Counted from the first letter of the stretch, positions 1-8,925 are shown. The stretch: 64,000 nucleotides of DNA from CALINB01 sp938045325 (GCA_038114465.1 JAYNQW010000015.1:11963-75962); one strand, 5' to 3'. Numbers and translations: made by a program. The notes: a model not told the origin generated them from the letters alone.

Positions 1-213
1 GAAATCGACGATCCGCGCGGCAGTATTCAAAACCCGCTGCCCTTTTCGGATGTCGTGGCGAAGTTTCGCGATCTCGCCGGTTCCGTTATCGATGAGGCTG
101 CGCTGGAGGGCATGCACCGTCACATTGAGAATCTCGAAAATCTTGCAGATGTCAGTGAGCTGGCTTCGCTGCTGGCGGCGAAAGACAGCCCGGCTCTAAC
201 GTCGGCAGGATAA
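1..213 (+). CDS. MmgE/PrpD family protein, C-terminal fragment (cut by window edge)
   Basis: An open frame enters from the left edge and stops with TAA at 211-213. The 70 visible residues include DPRGSIQNPLPFSDVVAKF followed by an acidic helical tail. This resembles the end of MmgE/PrpD (2-methylcitrate dehydratase/cis-aconitate decarboxylase-like) enzymes, where an NP(L/M)S-type motif precedes an EAKFRDLA-like helix. The catalytic part lies outside the window, so the substrate cannot be judged. A complete family member is encoded at 16344-17768. The gene converges on the dehydrogenase that follows. Family assignment rests on a short tail and is moderately secure. Confidence 0.6.
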   Translation, partial: EIDDPRGSIQNPLPFSDVVAKFRDLAGSVIDEAALEGMHRHIENLENLADVSELASLLAAKDSPALTSAG

Positions 214-224
214 TTTTCGGTAAT

Positions 225-1166
225 TTAAACGACGGGTGACAACACGTCCTTGCCGGCGAAAAACAGTTTTAGGTTTTCCACGCATTTTTCTTTTCGGATT
301 CGCCGGATATCAAGCGTCGAGGTGCCGACGTGCGGTACACAGACAACATTATCCAACTCGCGTAATTCTTTCGGTACGTTCGGCTCGTCGGCGAACACAT
401 CGAGGCCCGCGCCCCAAATGACGCCGTCCTGGAGCGCCTTGATCAGCGCCGGCTCGTCGACAACAGCGCCGCGCGCGATGTTAATAAGGATACCGTCGGG
501 GCCGAGAGCCTTGAGAACGTCCGCCGTTATGAGGCCGACGGTGTCGGGAGTCTCGGGGCAGCACAGCATGAGAAAATCCGAGTCCGCCGCCATGGCTTTT
601 ACGTCGGTGTAATATTTGTAATCGACGTCATCTTTTTTGTTTGGGCCATAATACAGCACATTCATATCGAAGCCTTGCGCGCGCTTGGCGACGCCACGCC
701 CGATGGTGCCGAGAGCGACAATACCAAGGGTTTTGCCTATGACGCCAATGCCGTTGCGCCCGAACGGCCGATTGGACCAGTCGCCGGTGTTGATAAAAGC
801 ATCGCCGTCGGCAATTTGGCGTGCCGTTGCCAGCAACAAGCCCATGCCAAGGTCGGACACGGCTAATTTCGAATCGTCCGGCGTGTTGGTAACCATGATG
901 CCTTTTTCCCGCGCGCAATCGAGGTCGAGTGCTTGTAACCCCGCGCCCCACACCGAAATCATTTTCAAGTTCGGCAAAGCCTCGACCAGGTCGCGCTTGT
1001 AACCGTTCAAGCCGTTCGTCACCATGGCTGTTGGGGTTTCGCCGATATCCTTGAGGAAGGCATCCCGGTCGTCCGACTCGAACAGTTTGTGGCAAGTAAA
1101 GTTTTCCTCGAGCAATTCGATGGTCTCGGGGGGCAGTTTGACGGCAATCAACACGTCGGGTTTCAC
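225..1166 (-). CDS. D-2-hydroxyacid dehydrogenase (glyoxylate/hydroxypyruvate reductase-like)
   Basis: Cytosolic NAD(P)-dependent reductase of 2-oxoacids. The Rossmann part starts with KTLGIVALGTIG; here the first glycine of the usual GxGxxG is alanine. The catalytic residues are visible as Arg in NIARGAVVDEPAL, Glu in the FADEP segment and His in VCVPHVGTS. The frame is open to a GTG at 1205, but AGGAGG lies six bases before a GTG at 1166 (MKPDVLIAV...), and I chose that start. Glyoxylate or hydroxypyruvate are plausible substrates given glcDEF at 22.7-26.7 kb, but this is inference. A distant paralogue lies at 21228-22250. Confidence 0.85.
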   Translation of the reverse strand: MKPDVLIAVKLPPETIELLEENFTCHKLFESDDRDAFLKDIGETPTAMVTNGLNGYKRDLVEALPNLKMISVWGAGLQALDLDCAREKGIMVTNTPDDSKLAVSDLGMGLLLATARQIADGDAFINTGDWSNRPFGRNGIGVIGKTLGIVALGTIGRGVAKRAQGFDMNVLYYGPNKKDDVDYKYYTDVKAMAADSDFLMLCCPETPDTVGLITADVLKALGPDGILINIARGAVVDEPALIKALQDGVIWGAGLDVFADEPNVPKELRELDNVVCVPHVGTSTLDIRRIRKEKCVENLKLFFAGKDVLSPVV

Positions 1167-1239
1167 GGCAGTCCTCCTGGTGTTTGTCTTGATGGTGTTC
1201 GGCACATCATAGGCAGGGAGAACGGCGAATTCAAACGGC

Positions 1240-2151
1240 CTATTCCTGCGTTTGCTTCACTTGGCGTTGGCGGTAAGCGATGTAGGTGGCGGAGGCGAAG
1301 ATCAGAATGCCGCCAAACCAAATCCAGCCATCAGGGACTTCGCCGAACAATAGATAGCCGAAGATCGATACCCAGATGAGGCGCGTGAAATCGAGCGGCA
1401 TGATAATCGAAATATCGGCTTCCTTGATGGCTTGCGTGCGGGTGATTTGGCTCAGGGCGTTAAACACGCCGATAGCAAGCAACCAGCCCATTTGTTCAAG
1501 CGTCGGGGTGATCCACACGGGTATCGATAAAACCAAGGATACAAGGATTGAAAAGAACAAGCCGTACAAGGTGATTGTTAAGCTGGATTCGGTGCGCGAC
1601 AGGACTTTCATGCAAACCAACGAGCCGCCCCAAAAAAAAGCGGACACGATCGTGGCCACGGCACCTAAATCCATCTCGATAAAACCAGGGCGTAAAATGA
1701 CCATGGCGCCTGCAAACCCGATGGCCATTGCCGTGATGCGCCGCGCCCGGATCACCTCGCCGAGAAAGAGCGCCGCCATCAGGGTGCTGAACAGCGGGCC
1801 GGTAAAGTTCAACGCGGCGACCGTGGCTAGGGGCGTTACAGCCAAGGCATAAAAGAACAAGAGTTGTGCAAGGCTATGCACGCCGCCGCGAAAGCAATGA
1901 AACCCAAGGCGGTTTGTCTTGACCGGTTCGAAACCAGTTTTGATAACAACAGGTAAAAATATCGACAGGCTGATCAGGCTGCGCACGAGGAGCATTTCAA
2001 CGACAGGTAGATCATCGGAAACGAATTTGACAAGAGAGTTTTGGCATGCCGCGGCAAACGTCGCGAGTAGCATCCACACCACCCCCCGGAACATCTGGGG
2101 TTGGTTGTTCAACAGATCAAACAGCGAGAAATTGGAATTATTTTTATTCAT
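1240..2151 (-). CDS. EamA-family DMT transporter (copy 1 of 3)
   Basis: An inner-membrane permease of the drug/metabolite transporter superfamily, about 300 residues with two EamA repeats of roughly five membrane helices each. The first repeat contains LLATFAAACQNSLVKF and the second a FFWGGSLVCMKVL segment. Each half carries the family's LNFTGPLF and FTRLIWVSIFGYLLFGEVP signatures. Its ATG overlaps the TGA of the upstream paralogue (ATGA at 2151), indicating translational coupling. It is the last gene of a tandem set of three. Substrate is unknown; members export amino acids, nucleosides or other small metabolites. Confidence 0.88.
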   Translation of the reverse strand: MNKNNSNFSLFDLLNNQPQMFRGVVWMLLATFAAACQNSLVKFVSDDLPVVEMLLVRSLISLSIFLPVVIKTGFEPVKTNRLGFHCFRGGVHSLAQLLFFYALAVTPLATVAALNFTGPLFSTLMAALFLGEVIRARRITAMAIGFAGAMVILRPGFIEMDLGAVATIVSAFFWGGSLVCMKVLSRTESSLTITLYGLFFSILVSLVLSIPVWITPTLEQMGWLLAIGVFNALSQITRTQAIKEADISIIMPLDFTRLIWVSIFGYLLFGEVPDGWIWFGGILIFASATYIAYRQRQVKQTQE

Positions 2152-3071
2152 CAGTCGTTGCTCGGCGGTGAAGCTGTTTTATTCGGCTTGCTAAAGTTTC
2201 GTTCCCGGATCGCAATATACGTGTTTGAAGAAAAAATCATAATACCGCCGATCCAGACCCAAATCTCAGGAACTTCATTGAACAGGACGAAACCAAAAAT
2301 AGACACCCAAATGAGGCGGGTGAATTCAACGGGCACTACGGCGGAAAGGTCGGCTTCCTTGAATGCCTGGGCCCGGCATACATGGCCGATTGAATTGAGA
2401 AGTCCGACGGCCATCAAAAGCGCAAGTTCTTGCCAGTTTGGCAGGACAAAAACCGGCAAAGAGACGGCAATGGCGAGCGGCAGCATGAAGATCGTCGAAT
2501 AGAACGTAATGGTGACACTGGAGTCGGTTTGGGTCAGTCTCTTGATGATAATGGAAATAAAGGCCCAGGCGGCGGCGGAACCGAGCGGTAAAAGCGTCGT
2601 GAACTCGATGGGGATAATGCCAGGGCGCAGGATAACCATAGCGCCGATGAAACCGATGGTCAGTGCCGCGGCACGGCGCATGTGAAATCGTTCACCGAGA
2701 AAAAGTATCGTGAGGATGGTTGCGAACATCGGACCGGTGAATCGGAGCGCGGTGAACTTTGCGATGGTGACATATTTAAGGCCCGTGATGCCCATGCACA
2801 GTTGAACGACCTGAATGGCACCGCGCAACGCGTGCAGGCGTTTGCGATCGGACTTTAACGGTTTGAAGCCATGGCGGAACAGCAAAGGCGTAAAGCTTAA
2901 GAAGCTGAACAAAACCCGATAAAACGTAATGTTAAACGGGTGCATTGTCAGCGTGAGATACTTGGTCATCGCCGCCATGATGGAGCCGGCCAATGCTGTG
3001 ACGCTGATGTATAGCATGCCGCGCACCGTATTGGTGCCGCTGATCGGTTTTGATGAGTTCAGGGCGCTCAT
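2151..3071 (-). CDS. EamA-family DMT transporter (copy 2 of 3)
   Basis: Ten-helix inner-membrane DMT permease, 306 residues, with two EamA repeats. The motifs LRFTGPMFATILTILFLGE and FTRLIWVSIFGFVLFNEVPE mark the ends of the repeats, as in its two neighbours. It is transcribed after copy 3 (96-base gap) and overlaps copy 1 by the ATGA junction. The three proteins share layout and signature segments but are well diverged, so the duplication is old rather than recent. Substrate cannot be read from sequence. Confidence 0.88.
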   Translation of the reverse strand: MSALNSSKPISGTNTVRGMLYISVTALAGSIMAAMTKYLTLTMHPFNITFYRVLFSFLSFTPLLFRHGFKPLKSDRKRLHALRGAIQVVQLCMGITGLKYVTIAKFTALRFTGPMFATILTILFLGERFHMRRAAALTIGFIGAMVILRPGIIPIEFTTLLPLGSAAAWAFISIIIKRLTQTDSSVTITFYSTIFMLPLAIAVSLPVFVLPNWQELALLMAVGLLNSIGHVCRAQAFKEADLSAVVPVEFTRLIWVSIFGFVLFNEVPEIWVWIGGIMIFSSNTYIAIRERNFSKPNKTASPPSND

Positions 3072-3167
3072 CGTTTGCTAAATAGATTATGGAACATGAT
3101 CTTCATTCTAAGCATCATGCTGGAGATGGGTAGAAATATTAATTTGGCTTAGAACAATGGGAGGCGG

Positions 3168-4109
3168 TTATTGTTCCGGTGCCACCGGCATCGGCGGTTC
3201 CTTTTTGTCGGCGTCTTTTTTTAGCTTCCGTTCCCGAATCGCGATGTAGGCGCTGCCCGAGAAAATCATGATGCCGCCGAACCACGTCCAAATCTCGGGC
3301 ACTTCGCCGAATAAGAAGAAGGCGAGGATGGAAACCCAAATCAGCTTGGAAAATTCCATCGGCGTGACGGCGGTCAGGTCGGCTTCTTTGTAAGCCTGTG
3401 CCCGGCAGAGATGCGCTAAACTGCCAAGGCCGCCGAGGCAGAAAACCCAGAACAGCTCCTGCCAGGTCGGCATCGTCAGAACGGGAATGGAGAGCAGGAA
3501 GGAAATCGGTGTTGCGATCATGGTCGAAAAGATTGTGATGGTAACGCTGGACTCGGTTCGCCCCAAGACTTTCACCGTCATCTGCACCGTCGCCCAAACC
3601 ACGGTGGCGGACAACGCTAAGACAGCGCCGAGATCGGTATCGACCATGCCGGGGCGCAAAATCACAAGAACGCCGCTGAAGCCGACGATCAGCGCGGTGA
3701 TGCGGCGGGCATGAACTTTTTCGCCGAGAAACATTAGCGTGAAAACGGTGGCAAACAAGGGGCCGGTAAACCGCAAGGCGGCGACTTTGGCGAGCGGCGT
3801 GAGTTTAATTGCCGTGACGACGAGGATCATTTGAACGACTTGCAATATGCCTCGGAAGCACAACAGATAAGGCCGTTTGGTTTTCAGTGGCGCCAGCCCG
3901 TGGCGCATAAAAACCGGCGCGAAAACGACGAGACCGAAAAAGCTGCGAAAAAAAGCGATCTCCAACGGGTGCATGGTATGGGACAAAAACCGGATGATGA
4001 CATTCGCACTGGCGCCGGCGAGCGCTGTCACCATCACAAGTGCCATGCCTTTGACAGTATTTTGCTTTCCCGCAGGTAGTGCCGGTTTGGGTGTTTCTGG
4101 CAGAGTCAT
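3168..4109 (-). CDS. EamA-family DMT transporter (copy 3 of 3)
   Basis: First gene of the transporter trio in the direction of transcription, 313 residues. It has the EamA signatures LRFTGPLFATVFTLMFLGE in the first half and MEFSKLIWVSILAFFLFGE in the second, and ends in a charged cytoplasmic tail containing LKKDADKKEPPMP. The start ATG at 4109 follows the hairpin that ends the redoxin gene, so the trio probably has its own promoter in 4110-4202. Substrate unknown. Confidence 0.88.
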   Translation of the reverse strand: MTLPETPKPALPAGKQNTVKGMALVMVTALAGASANVIIRFLSHTMHPLEIAFFRSFFGLVVFAPVFMRHGLAPLKTKRPYLLCFRGILQVVQMILVVTAIKLTPLAKVAALRFTGPLFATVFTLMFLGEKVHARRITALIVGFSGVLVILRPGMVDTDLGAVLALSATVVWATVQMTVKVLGRTESSVTITIFSTMIATPISFLLSIPVLTMPTWQELFWVFCLGGLGSLAHLCRAQAYKEADLTAVTPMEFSKLIWVSILAFFLFGEVPEIWTWFGGIMIFSGSAYIAIRERKLKKDADKKEPPMPVAPEQ

Positions 4110-4202
4110 CGATTCTCAGACAGGCGAGAGTGCCTCATAAGGGACATGGGAATCGTCCCGTTGATTGCCACCCATTGTAGTCATCCCATCACGGATAGAC
4201 AG

Positions 4203-4238
4203 CAAAATGATACCGCGGACAGTAAAGTCCGTGGTATC
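4203..4238 (-). terminator. Hairpin terminator after the redoxin gene
   Basis: A 12-bp stem (4209-4220 paired with 4227-4238, one G-T pair, six-base loop) is followed on the minus strand by ATTTTG. It sits 28 bases after the stop of the redoxin gene and before the EamA trio, as expected for an intrinsic terminator. Confidence 0.6.
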
Positions 4239-4266
4239 GCGTATCGTTTTAACGTTGATCTGTGAT

Positions 4267-4905
4267 TTAGTTGGCGTATTTGACGCTGCAGCCGTAAGGT
4301 TCGGTAACGGGGTTGCGAACGGTTTTGCCGCTGAGTACGTCATCGAGTGCCGCTTTGACGTGATTTTTGGCTGTTTTAACGTCTTCGTGTTGTGTCGATG
4401 GTTTGTTGTCGATTCCGCCCATATAAACGAGATCGCCTTTTTTATCGATCACGTACATATGCGGCGTCGTTTGCGCACCGTATTTGCGTCCGATGACGCC
4501 GCTGGAGTCGAGGATTTTTGCGCTGTGATTAGCGCCGACTTTCTTACTGATATCACGCGCTTCCGCCGGTTTGGCGAATCCTTGTTCGCCGGGTGCCGAC
4601 GAAACAACGGAAAGCCAAACGATGCCATTTTTGCGGGCATGCTTTTGAAGCTTTTGCATGTTCTTCGTTGCGTAGTGTTTTTCGACGAAGGGGCATTCGT
4701 GATTGAACCATTCCAAAACGACAATGGAACCTTTGTAATCGCCGAGGCGGTGCGTTTTGCCGTTACTATCGGTGCCTGTAAATTCAGGTGCTTTTTTATT
4801 GATGCTCGGTGCGGCTTGGGATGCGTACGGCATCGATGCGAACGATAGAACCGCAAAGCCGAACACGGCTGCTTTCAATATTCGTTCAACTGAATTCATG
4901 CGCAT
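4267..4905 (-). CDS. Exported thioredoxin-fold (redoxin/AhpC-TSA type) protein
   Basis: A 212-residue secreted protein with a signal peptide (FGFAVLSFASMPYASQA, then mature APSINKKAPEF). The thioredoxin fold is shown by APEFTGTDSNGKTHRLGDYKGSIVVLEWFNHECPFVEKHY and the cis-proline element TTPHMYVID. The active-site region is HECPF, with one cysteine and no CxxC; the only other cysteine is near the C-terminus (GCSVKY). This suits a peroxiredoxin-like or thiol-binding role more than classical disulfide exchange. Start: AAAGGAAC lies just before the ATG at 4905. The next gene upstream encodes a DsbD alpha-like domain, so both probably act on periplasmic thiols. Confidence 0.8.
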   Translation of the reverse strand: MRMNSVERILKAAVFGFAVLSFASMPYASQAAPSINKKAPEFTGTDSNGKTHRLGDYKGSIVVLEWFNHECPFVEKHYATKNMQKLQKHARKNGIVWLSVVSSAPGEQGFAKPAEARDISKKVGANHSAKILDSSGVIGRKYGAQTTPHMYVIDKKGDLVYMGGIDNKPSTQHEDVKTAKNHVKAALDDVLSGKTVRNPVTEPYGCSVKYAN

Positions 4906-4936
4906 GACGTTGTTCCTTTGTTTGAGGGAGCCAAAA

Positions 4937-5800
4937 TTATAAAGCGGTATCTTGATGGGCGGCTGATACATCATATGATTTATTTAAGGTCTTTTCACCG
5001 ACTTTAAAGGACAGCCGAACGGTTCCGGTAATTTCCCGCATTTTTTCGTTCACCAGTGGGCCGGCGGTTAGCCGCATCACGACCCCGTCCGGGGTCACCG
5101 CCCAGGTCTGGGATGCGGCATGACTAATCACGCCGAAACGGTGCGGGAAAAATTCCGCATCGCGAATTTCACCGAGTTTCATGTTGGGTAATTTGAGTGT
5201 CACGGATAGCTGTTTGCCTTGAACCTGAAAGGCCGTTACCCCGGAAAACTGTTGCGGCGTGTTCTTTCGGGTTTGTTCAAATTTCGGGTACCATCGCTTG
5301 TCGGTTGCCGGTTTGGTGTTTTCGACGGGCAGGGTCAGGCTCAGTTCGGCTTGCTCCGGTACGCAGATTTTTTCGCATGCCAGCCAATTCGCTTTCGCCC
5401 GCAAGGTTACGTTTGTGCTGATGGGTTGCTTGGCGGGTGTTTCGATTTTGGTGAGAAGCAACACCTCGCCGTGATAGCCATAATTCAGTAGCGGGCCGAG
5501 TTTAAAGCGTTCGGGCATGGGCCATTGAATGGAACCGGCTTTAAAGCCCGGCGGCAATTGCCAGGCGATTGTTGTCGGCAGCCCGGAGTCGCCGGCATAG
5601 CGCCAATAGGTATGCCAGCCTTTTTTCGAATTTAACCGCAACGCAATCCAAGCGGATTTGCCGGGTTCGAGTGAGAGGGTTTCGCTTACAAGTTCGGCTT
5701 CGGTATGCGGTGTGCGCACGGGCTCGGCCTGCAGGCTCGCTGAGGCAAAACATAAAATTATTGCGGAGAGTAAAAGAGAACGCATCGCCGTTAACCTCAT
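4937..5800 (-). CDS. Stand-alone DsbD N-terminal (alpha) domain protein
   Basis: Secreted protein of about 287 residues with signal peptide LLLSAIILCFASASLQA. The body matches the periplasmic alpha domain of DsbD/ScsB reductases: GWHTYWRYAGDSGLPTTI early, then WLACEKICVPEQAEL with the cysteine pair that shuttles electrons in that family. The membrane and thioredoxin domains of full DsbD are missing and not encoded next door. It could receive electrons from a CcdA-like protein elsewhere and pass them to the redoxin downstream; this is inference. ATG at 5800 has AAGGG eight bases upstream; ATG at 5785 with GAGG is an alternative. Confidence 0.78.
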   Translation of the reverse strand: MRLTAMRSLLLSAIILCFASASLQAEPVRTPHTEAELVSETLSLEPGKSAWIALRLNSKKGWHTYWRYAGDSGLPTTIAWQLPPGFKAGSIQWPMPERFKLGPLLNYGYHGEVLLLTKIETPAKQPISTNVTLRAKANWLACEKICVPEQAELSLTLPVENTKPATDKRWYPKFEQTRKNTPQQFSGVTAFQVQGKQLSVTLKLPNMKLGEIRDAEFFPHRFGVISHAASQTWAVTPDGVVMRLTAGPLVNEKMREITGTVRLSFKVGEKTLNKSYDVSAAHQDTAL

Positions 5801-5831
5801 TCGTTGCGCCCTTATAGAAGAATAGGTTGGC

Positions 5832-6128
5832 TCAAACGTCAATAACGACGTCGGTTATTGGGTAAGAGTAGCAGATCAACACCTGCCCTTCGTCAGGCAT
5901 GACCACCATGCTCGGATTGGTGTAGGCGACTTCGCCGCTGATGAGCGTGCACATACAGGAATGGCAAAACCCGTCGCGGCAACCGTAAACCGGATCCAAG
6001 CCGTTCTCCTCGGCAAATTCGAGGATCGTCGAAAACGACGGGTCCCAGGGAAGGGTGACGCCGGATGCTTTGAACGTTACCGTCGGTGTTGCGCTGGTTG
6101 TGTTGGGTGTTGAGTTTTCGTCAGCCAA
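5832..6128 (-). CDS. 2Fe-2S plant-type ferredoxin
   Basis: A 98-residue soluble electron carrier. The cluster-binding pattern is clear: CRDGFCHSCMC, then a final cysteine in QVLICYSYP, the C-x4-C-x2-C...C arrangement of plant-type ferredoxins. The extra N-terminal stretch rich in Thr/Ser/Asn looks unstructured. It resembles domains attached to oxygenase reductases, but here it stands alone. It sits between a small membrane protein and the DsbD-like gene on the same strand; its redox partner is not identifiable here. Confidence 0.85.
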   Translation of the reverse strand: MADENSTPNTTSATPTVTFKASGVTLPWDPSFSTILEFAEENGLDPVYGCRDGFCHSCMCTLISGEVAYTNPSMVVMPDEGQVLICYSYPITDVVIDV

Positions 6129-6148
6129 GAGAGTTATTCGCGGATCAT

Positions 6149-6532
6149 TTAAGATTTGCTGAGAAACGGTTCTTTGCGGCTTTCCCCGGTCGGCGCCGGT
6201 TCAGATGCTGCTTCTTCCTGTGACGGTGCCGGGCGAGTTGGCGCGGACCGCGGTGTTTCCCGGAAGGCCGCCTCGCCGGGAGTGAGCGGCGTGCGCTCAC
6301 GGATGACGACGAGGTTGTCGCGAATATCCAGCAGAACCGTGAGGGTGCCAAAGACCAAACCGGCGACAAGCGTACCCACAACACCGCCGACGACGGCGCC
6401 TGCATACCCCGTGACGGCAAAGTTCTCGATATTCAGGCCGCCGACATATCCGACAAGCGCGCCGGTCGCAATCGTCGCGATGGCGCCGAGATAGATGGAT
6501 AGCCGCAACGCGGCAATAATGATCCACTTCAT
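6149..6532 (-). CDS. Small membrane protein with proline-rich tail, function unknown
   Basis: 127 residues, preceded by a perfect AGGAGG at the right distance from ATG 6532. Residues 1-70 form two hydrophobic Gly/Ala-rich segments (LRLSIYLGAIATIATGALVG and AGAVVGGVVGTLVAGLVFG), typical of membrane hairpins with glycine-zipper packing. Residues 80-127 are charged and rich in Pro, Ala and Glu, probably a disordered cytoplasmic tail. I recognise no named family. It lies directly upstream of the ferredoxin gene, 20 bases apart, and may be cotranscribed with it. Confidence 0.65.
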   Translation of the reverse strand: MKWIIIAALRLSIYLGAIATIATGALVGYVGGLNIENFAVTGYAGAVVGGVVGTLVAGLVFGTLTVLLDIRDNLVVIRERTPLTPGEAAFRETPRSAPTRPAPSQEEAASEPAPTGESRKEPFLSKS

Positions 6533-6662
6533 GGATTCCTCCTGGGACGTTTGTTCTTTTCCTTAGTATCCAGGGGATTGCGAGCCGGTTCAATACCCGG
6601 TGCGGCACACGGCTGAATCCATATGCTTTTGGCAGTATAAGTGCCGGACTCTATCGTCTGAC

Positions 6663-7634
6663 TTAGCCGTCTGACTGATGCGCCCGCCAGGCTTTTGTCC
6701 GCCGCCAGAGATCAAGCTGCGCCCGGCGTTTTCGGGCAAATGTTTTGGTCATGCCGTTGCCGCCCCGCCGAATGATTTTTTTGACCGACCGTTTGCTTTT
6801 AAATGCAGCCGATGGGTCAGGTGCTGCGGCTTGTGTATCGCCCGGCATTTGCAGGGATGTGGAAAGCCCGGCAAGGTTTTGCTGAAAGCGGGTATTCAAC
6901 TTCGTCATGAGGTCATGGTTGATGGCCACTTTCTTTTTATCACGCATTTGTGCCGCGCGCTTTAATTTCAATTTCATGTTGTGGTGTTTAATGCGCGCAA
7001 GATGATGTGGCGGCATCGTTGATTTGTTGTCGGCTTGAAGGTGCCGCTTGCTGGGATCACGCGAGGGGCCATGCCAAAACTTCAAGACTTTGCGCCGGTA
7101 GGGCGTATTTTTATCCGGATTAGTCGAGTGATAATGACCCGCCGCAACCGTCCAGGAGCGTGCTGCCGTGAATTTTTCGCGCAGGAATTTTGCTGCGTAT
7201 GCCGTGTTGTGTTCGGGATCAAGGGCGTGTTCGAGGCTCGGAAACTGAAAGCCGTGATGATAGAGGTTCACCTGCATGCAGCCGACGTCGATATTGGTGA
7301 CTCCTTCGGCCTGCAGCTTGCGGACCCAGCGCAGGGCCTGTTGTTTATTGTCAAAAAAACGGCCCTTGCCCTTGGCCATAACGGTCCAGGGCCAGGCAGA
7401 AATTTCCCCCGTATCCGGATGCCAGCGGCCCGATTCCGCCAGTGCGACCGCGCGTAACAGCCGGCGTGGAATGCGCTTTTCCCGTTCCTGTTTTTGTATG
7501 TGTTGAGCGCATAATGTCCAAGTATTTTCAAGGGCTTGCATGCCATAGGCCCAGGCCGGCACCGTACCGGAAAACAGCGTCAACAGGGCGCTTGCACCCA
7601 GAATTCTCAGTATCCACGTCACGACCCACCTCAT
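6663..7634 (-). CDS. Lytic transglycosylase (SLT domain) protein
   Basis: Exported peptidoglycan-cleaving protein, about 323 residues. After a hydrophobic signal (ILRILGASALLTLFSGTVPAWA) comes a transglycosylase-like SLT fold: RRLLRAVALAESGRW, with the catalytic glutamate in AES, then DVGCMQVNLYHHGFQF and a later tyrosine in AAGHYHS. The C-terminal 130 residues are very basic (repeated KR/RR) and lack a domain I know; they may bind DNA or cell wall. Start is uncertain: ATG at 7634 lacks a clear ribosome site, whereas GTG at 7622 has GAGG six bases upstream. Confidence 0.8.
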   Translation of the reverse strand: MRWVVTWILRILGASALLTLFSGTVPAWAYGMQALENTWTLCAQHIQKQEREKRIPRRLLRAVALAESGRWHPDTGEISAWPWTVMAKGKGRFFDNKQQALRWVRKLQAEGVTNIDVGCMQVNLYHHGFQFPSLEHALDPEHNTAYAAKFLREKFTAARSWTVAAGHYHSTNPDKNTPYRRKVLKFWHGPSRDPSKRHLQADNKSTMPPHHLARIKHHNMKLKLKRAAQMRDKKKVAINHDLMTKLNTRFQQNLAGLSTSLQMPGDTQAAAPDPSAAFKSKRSVKKIIRRGGNGMTKTFARKRRAQLDLWRRTKAWRAHQSDG

Positions 7635-7724
7635 GACAAAAAACCACAACTTGCTTTATTCCACGCAAGCGGCGTGCCAAACGGGGCTGATTAAAAAATG
7701 CCGGAAATCGGGGGCGTGCGGTGG

Positions 7725-8621
7725 TTATTCCGCCGCCAGCGGGGTGGTTAATAATGCCGCATCGATATTGGCGAGGGCCGCGATGAGGACGTTCACTTTT
7801 TCGACCAAACCGGCGAAACCGGGGCCCCGCTCAATGGCTCGCTCATCCATATAGAGGCCTCTGTTGATTTCGATTTGCAGAGTGTGCCGGTTGCGGGCCG
7901 GATGGCCGTAATGGCGTGTCGTATACCCGCCGGCATAAGGATTGTTCCGGGTTACCACGAAACCGAGATCCTTGAGGGCCATCTCCGCAAGATGAGTGAC
8001 GCCCGGGTTGCACGATGTGCCGTATCCGTCGCCAAGCACAAAATCGACCCGGTGTAATCCGGGATCGTTATCCATCGGCCCGCCGATCGACGGCATTGAA
8101 TGGCAATCGATAAGAAGATAAGCGCCGAATTTATCTTGCGTTTCGGCGAGCAAGTTTTCGAGGGCCGCATGGTACGGTTCGTAATAGTTTTCAATTCGCC
8201 GTTCGGCTTCGGCGAACGGCATTTTCTCGGCGTAAATATCCTCGCCGTTGGCAATGACGCGGGCAACCGTGCCAAGACCGCCGGCGACTCGGGGGGACGC
8301 GGTGTTCACGTGATCGGGCAGGGGATCGAAAAACATATCCGGGTCCAGCTCGTAGGGCTCCCGGTTAGGATCGACAAAGGCGCGCGGATAGTTTGCAGCG
8401 ATTAACGGCGCGCCGAAATCACACGCGGCGCTGAAAATGTCATGCATGAACGCATCTTCGGAACGGCGCAGGTGCAACGGGTCGAGCTTGGCGGCGGTAA
8501 TGAACTCCGGCGGATAAAACGCACCGGAATGGGGTGAGGCGAAGACCAGCGGCACGGTTTGTTCGGCTGGCCTGAAAATCTCGAAGGCCGCGGGGCGTTT
8601 CGGCTCGTTCTTGTCATCCAT
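7725..8621 (-). CDS. N-formylglutamate amidohydrolase family protein
   Basis: Cytosolic zinc-dependent hydrolase of the HutG/FGase family, which releases formate from N-formylglutamate at the end of histidine breakdown. Visible family features are VFASPHSGAFYPPEF near the N-terminus, RSEDAFMHDIF, NYPRAFVDPNREPYELDP, LLIDCHSMPS and QIEINRGLYMDE. Length (about 298) is normal. No other hut genes are nearby, so a broader role on N-formyl amino acids is possible. ATG 8621 was preferred; an in-frame TTG at 8642 would add seven residues. Confidence 0.85.
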   Translation of the reverse strand: MDDKNEPKRPAAFEIFRPAEQTVPLVFASPHSGAFYPPEFITAAKLDPLHLRRSEDAFMHDIFSAACDFGAPLIAANYPRAFVDPNREPYELDPDMFFDPLPDHVNTASPRVAGGLGTVARVIANGEDIYAEKMPFAEAERRIENYYEPYHAALENLLAETQDKFGAYLLIDCHSMPSIGGPMDNDPGLHRVDFVLGDGYGTSCNPGVTHLAEMALKDLGFVVTRNNPYAGGYTTRHYGHPARNRHTLQIEINRGLYMDERAIERGPGFAGLVEKVNVLIAALANIDAALLTTPLAAE

Positions 8622-8850
8622 TGCTGGTGGGGTATCGTTCAAACGGCTTATCCTCGGCCCGGTTTTGTTTGTCTTTAACGTCTATTATAGCTCTAAGTGT
8701 TAACGGCTGCGGCAGTCAGGCGCAATGATTTTGCAGCCCCGTTTTGAGGGCAATCTCGCTGATTTTTGGCTAAATCAGCCGCCGCCGCCGTTTGTTTTAC
8801 GGGGCGGCTTGCCAAGGATGCCTGAAACGGACTAAAACCGGGTCCCTTAA

Positions 8851-8925
8851 GGGCGCGTAGCTCAGCGGGAGAGCACCTCGTTGACATCGAGGGGGTCACT
8901 GGTTCAATCCCAGTCGTGCCCACCA
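8851..8925 (+). tRNA. tRNA-Val (anticodon GAC)
   Basis: Complete cloverleaf with encoded CCA: acceptor GGGCGCG pairs with CGTGCCC, the D-arm is GCTC..GAGC, the anticodon stem CCTCG/CGAGG encloses loop TTGACAT with anticodon GAC at 8883-8885, and the T-loop is TTCAATC. A strong hairpin follows immediately. Confidence 0.97.

Noticed and set aside
4116..4343. 75-residue minus-strand frame overlapping the redoxin 3' end
   Set aside because: It is an alternate reading of the redoxin gene and its terminator hairpin, with no codon or homology support.
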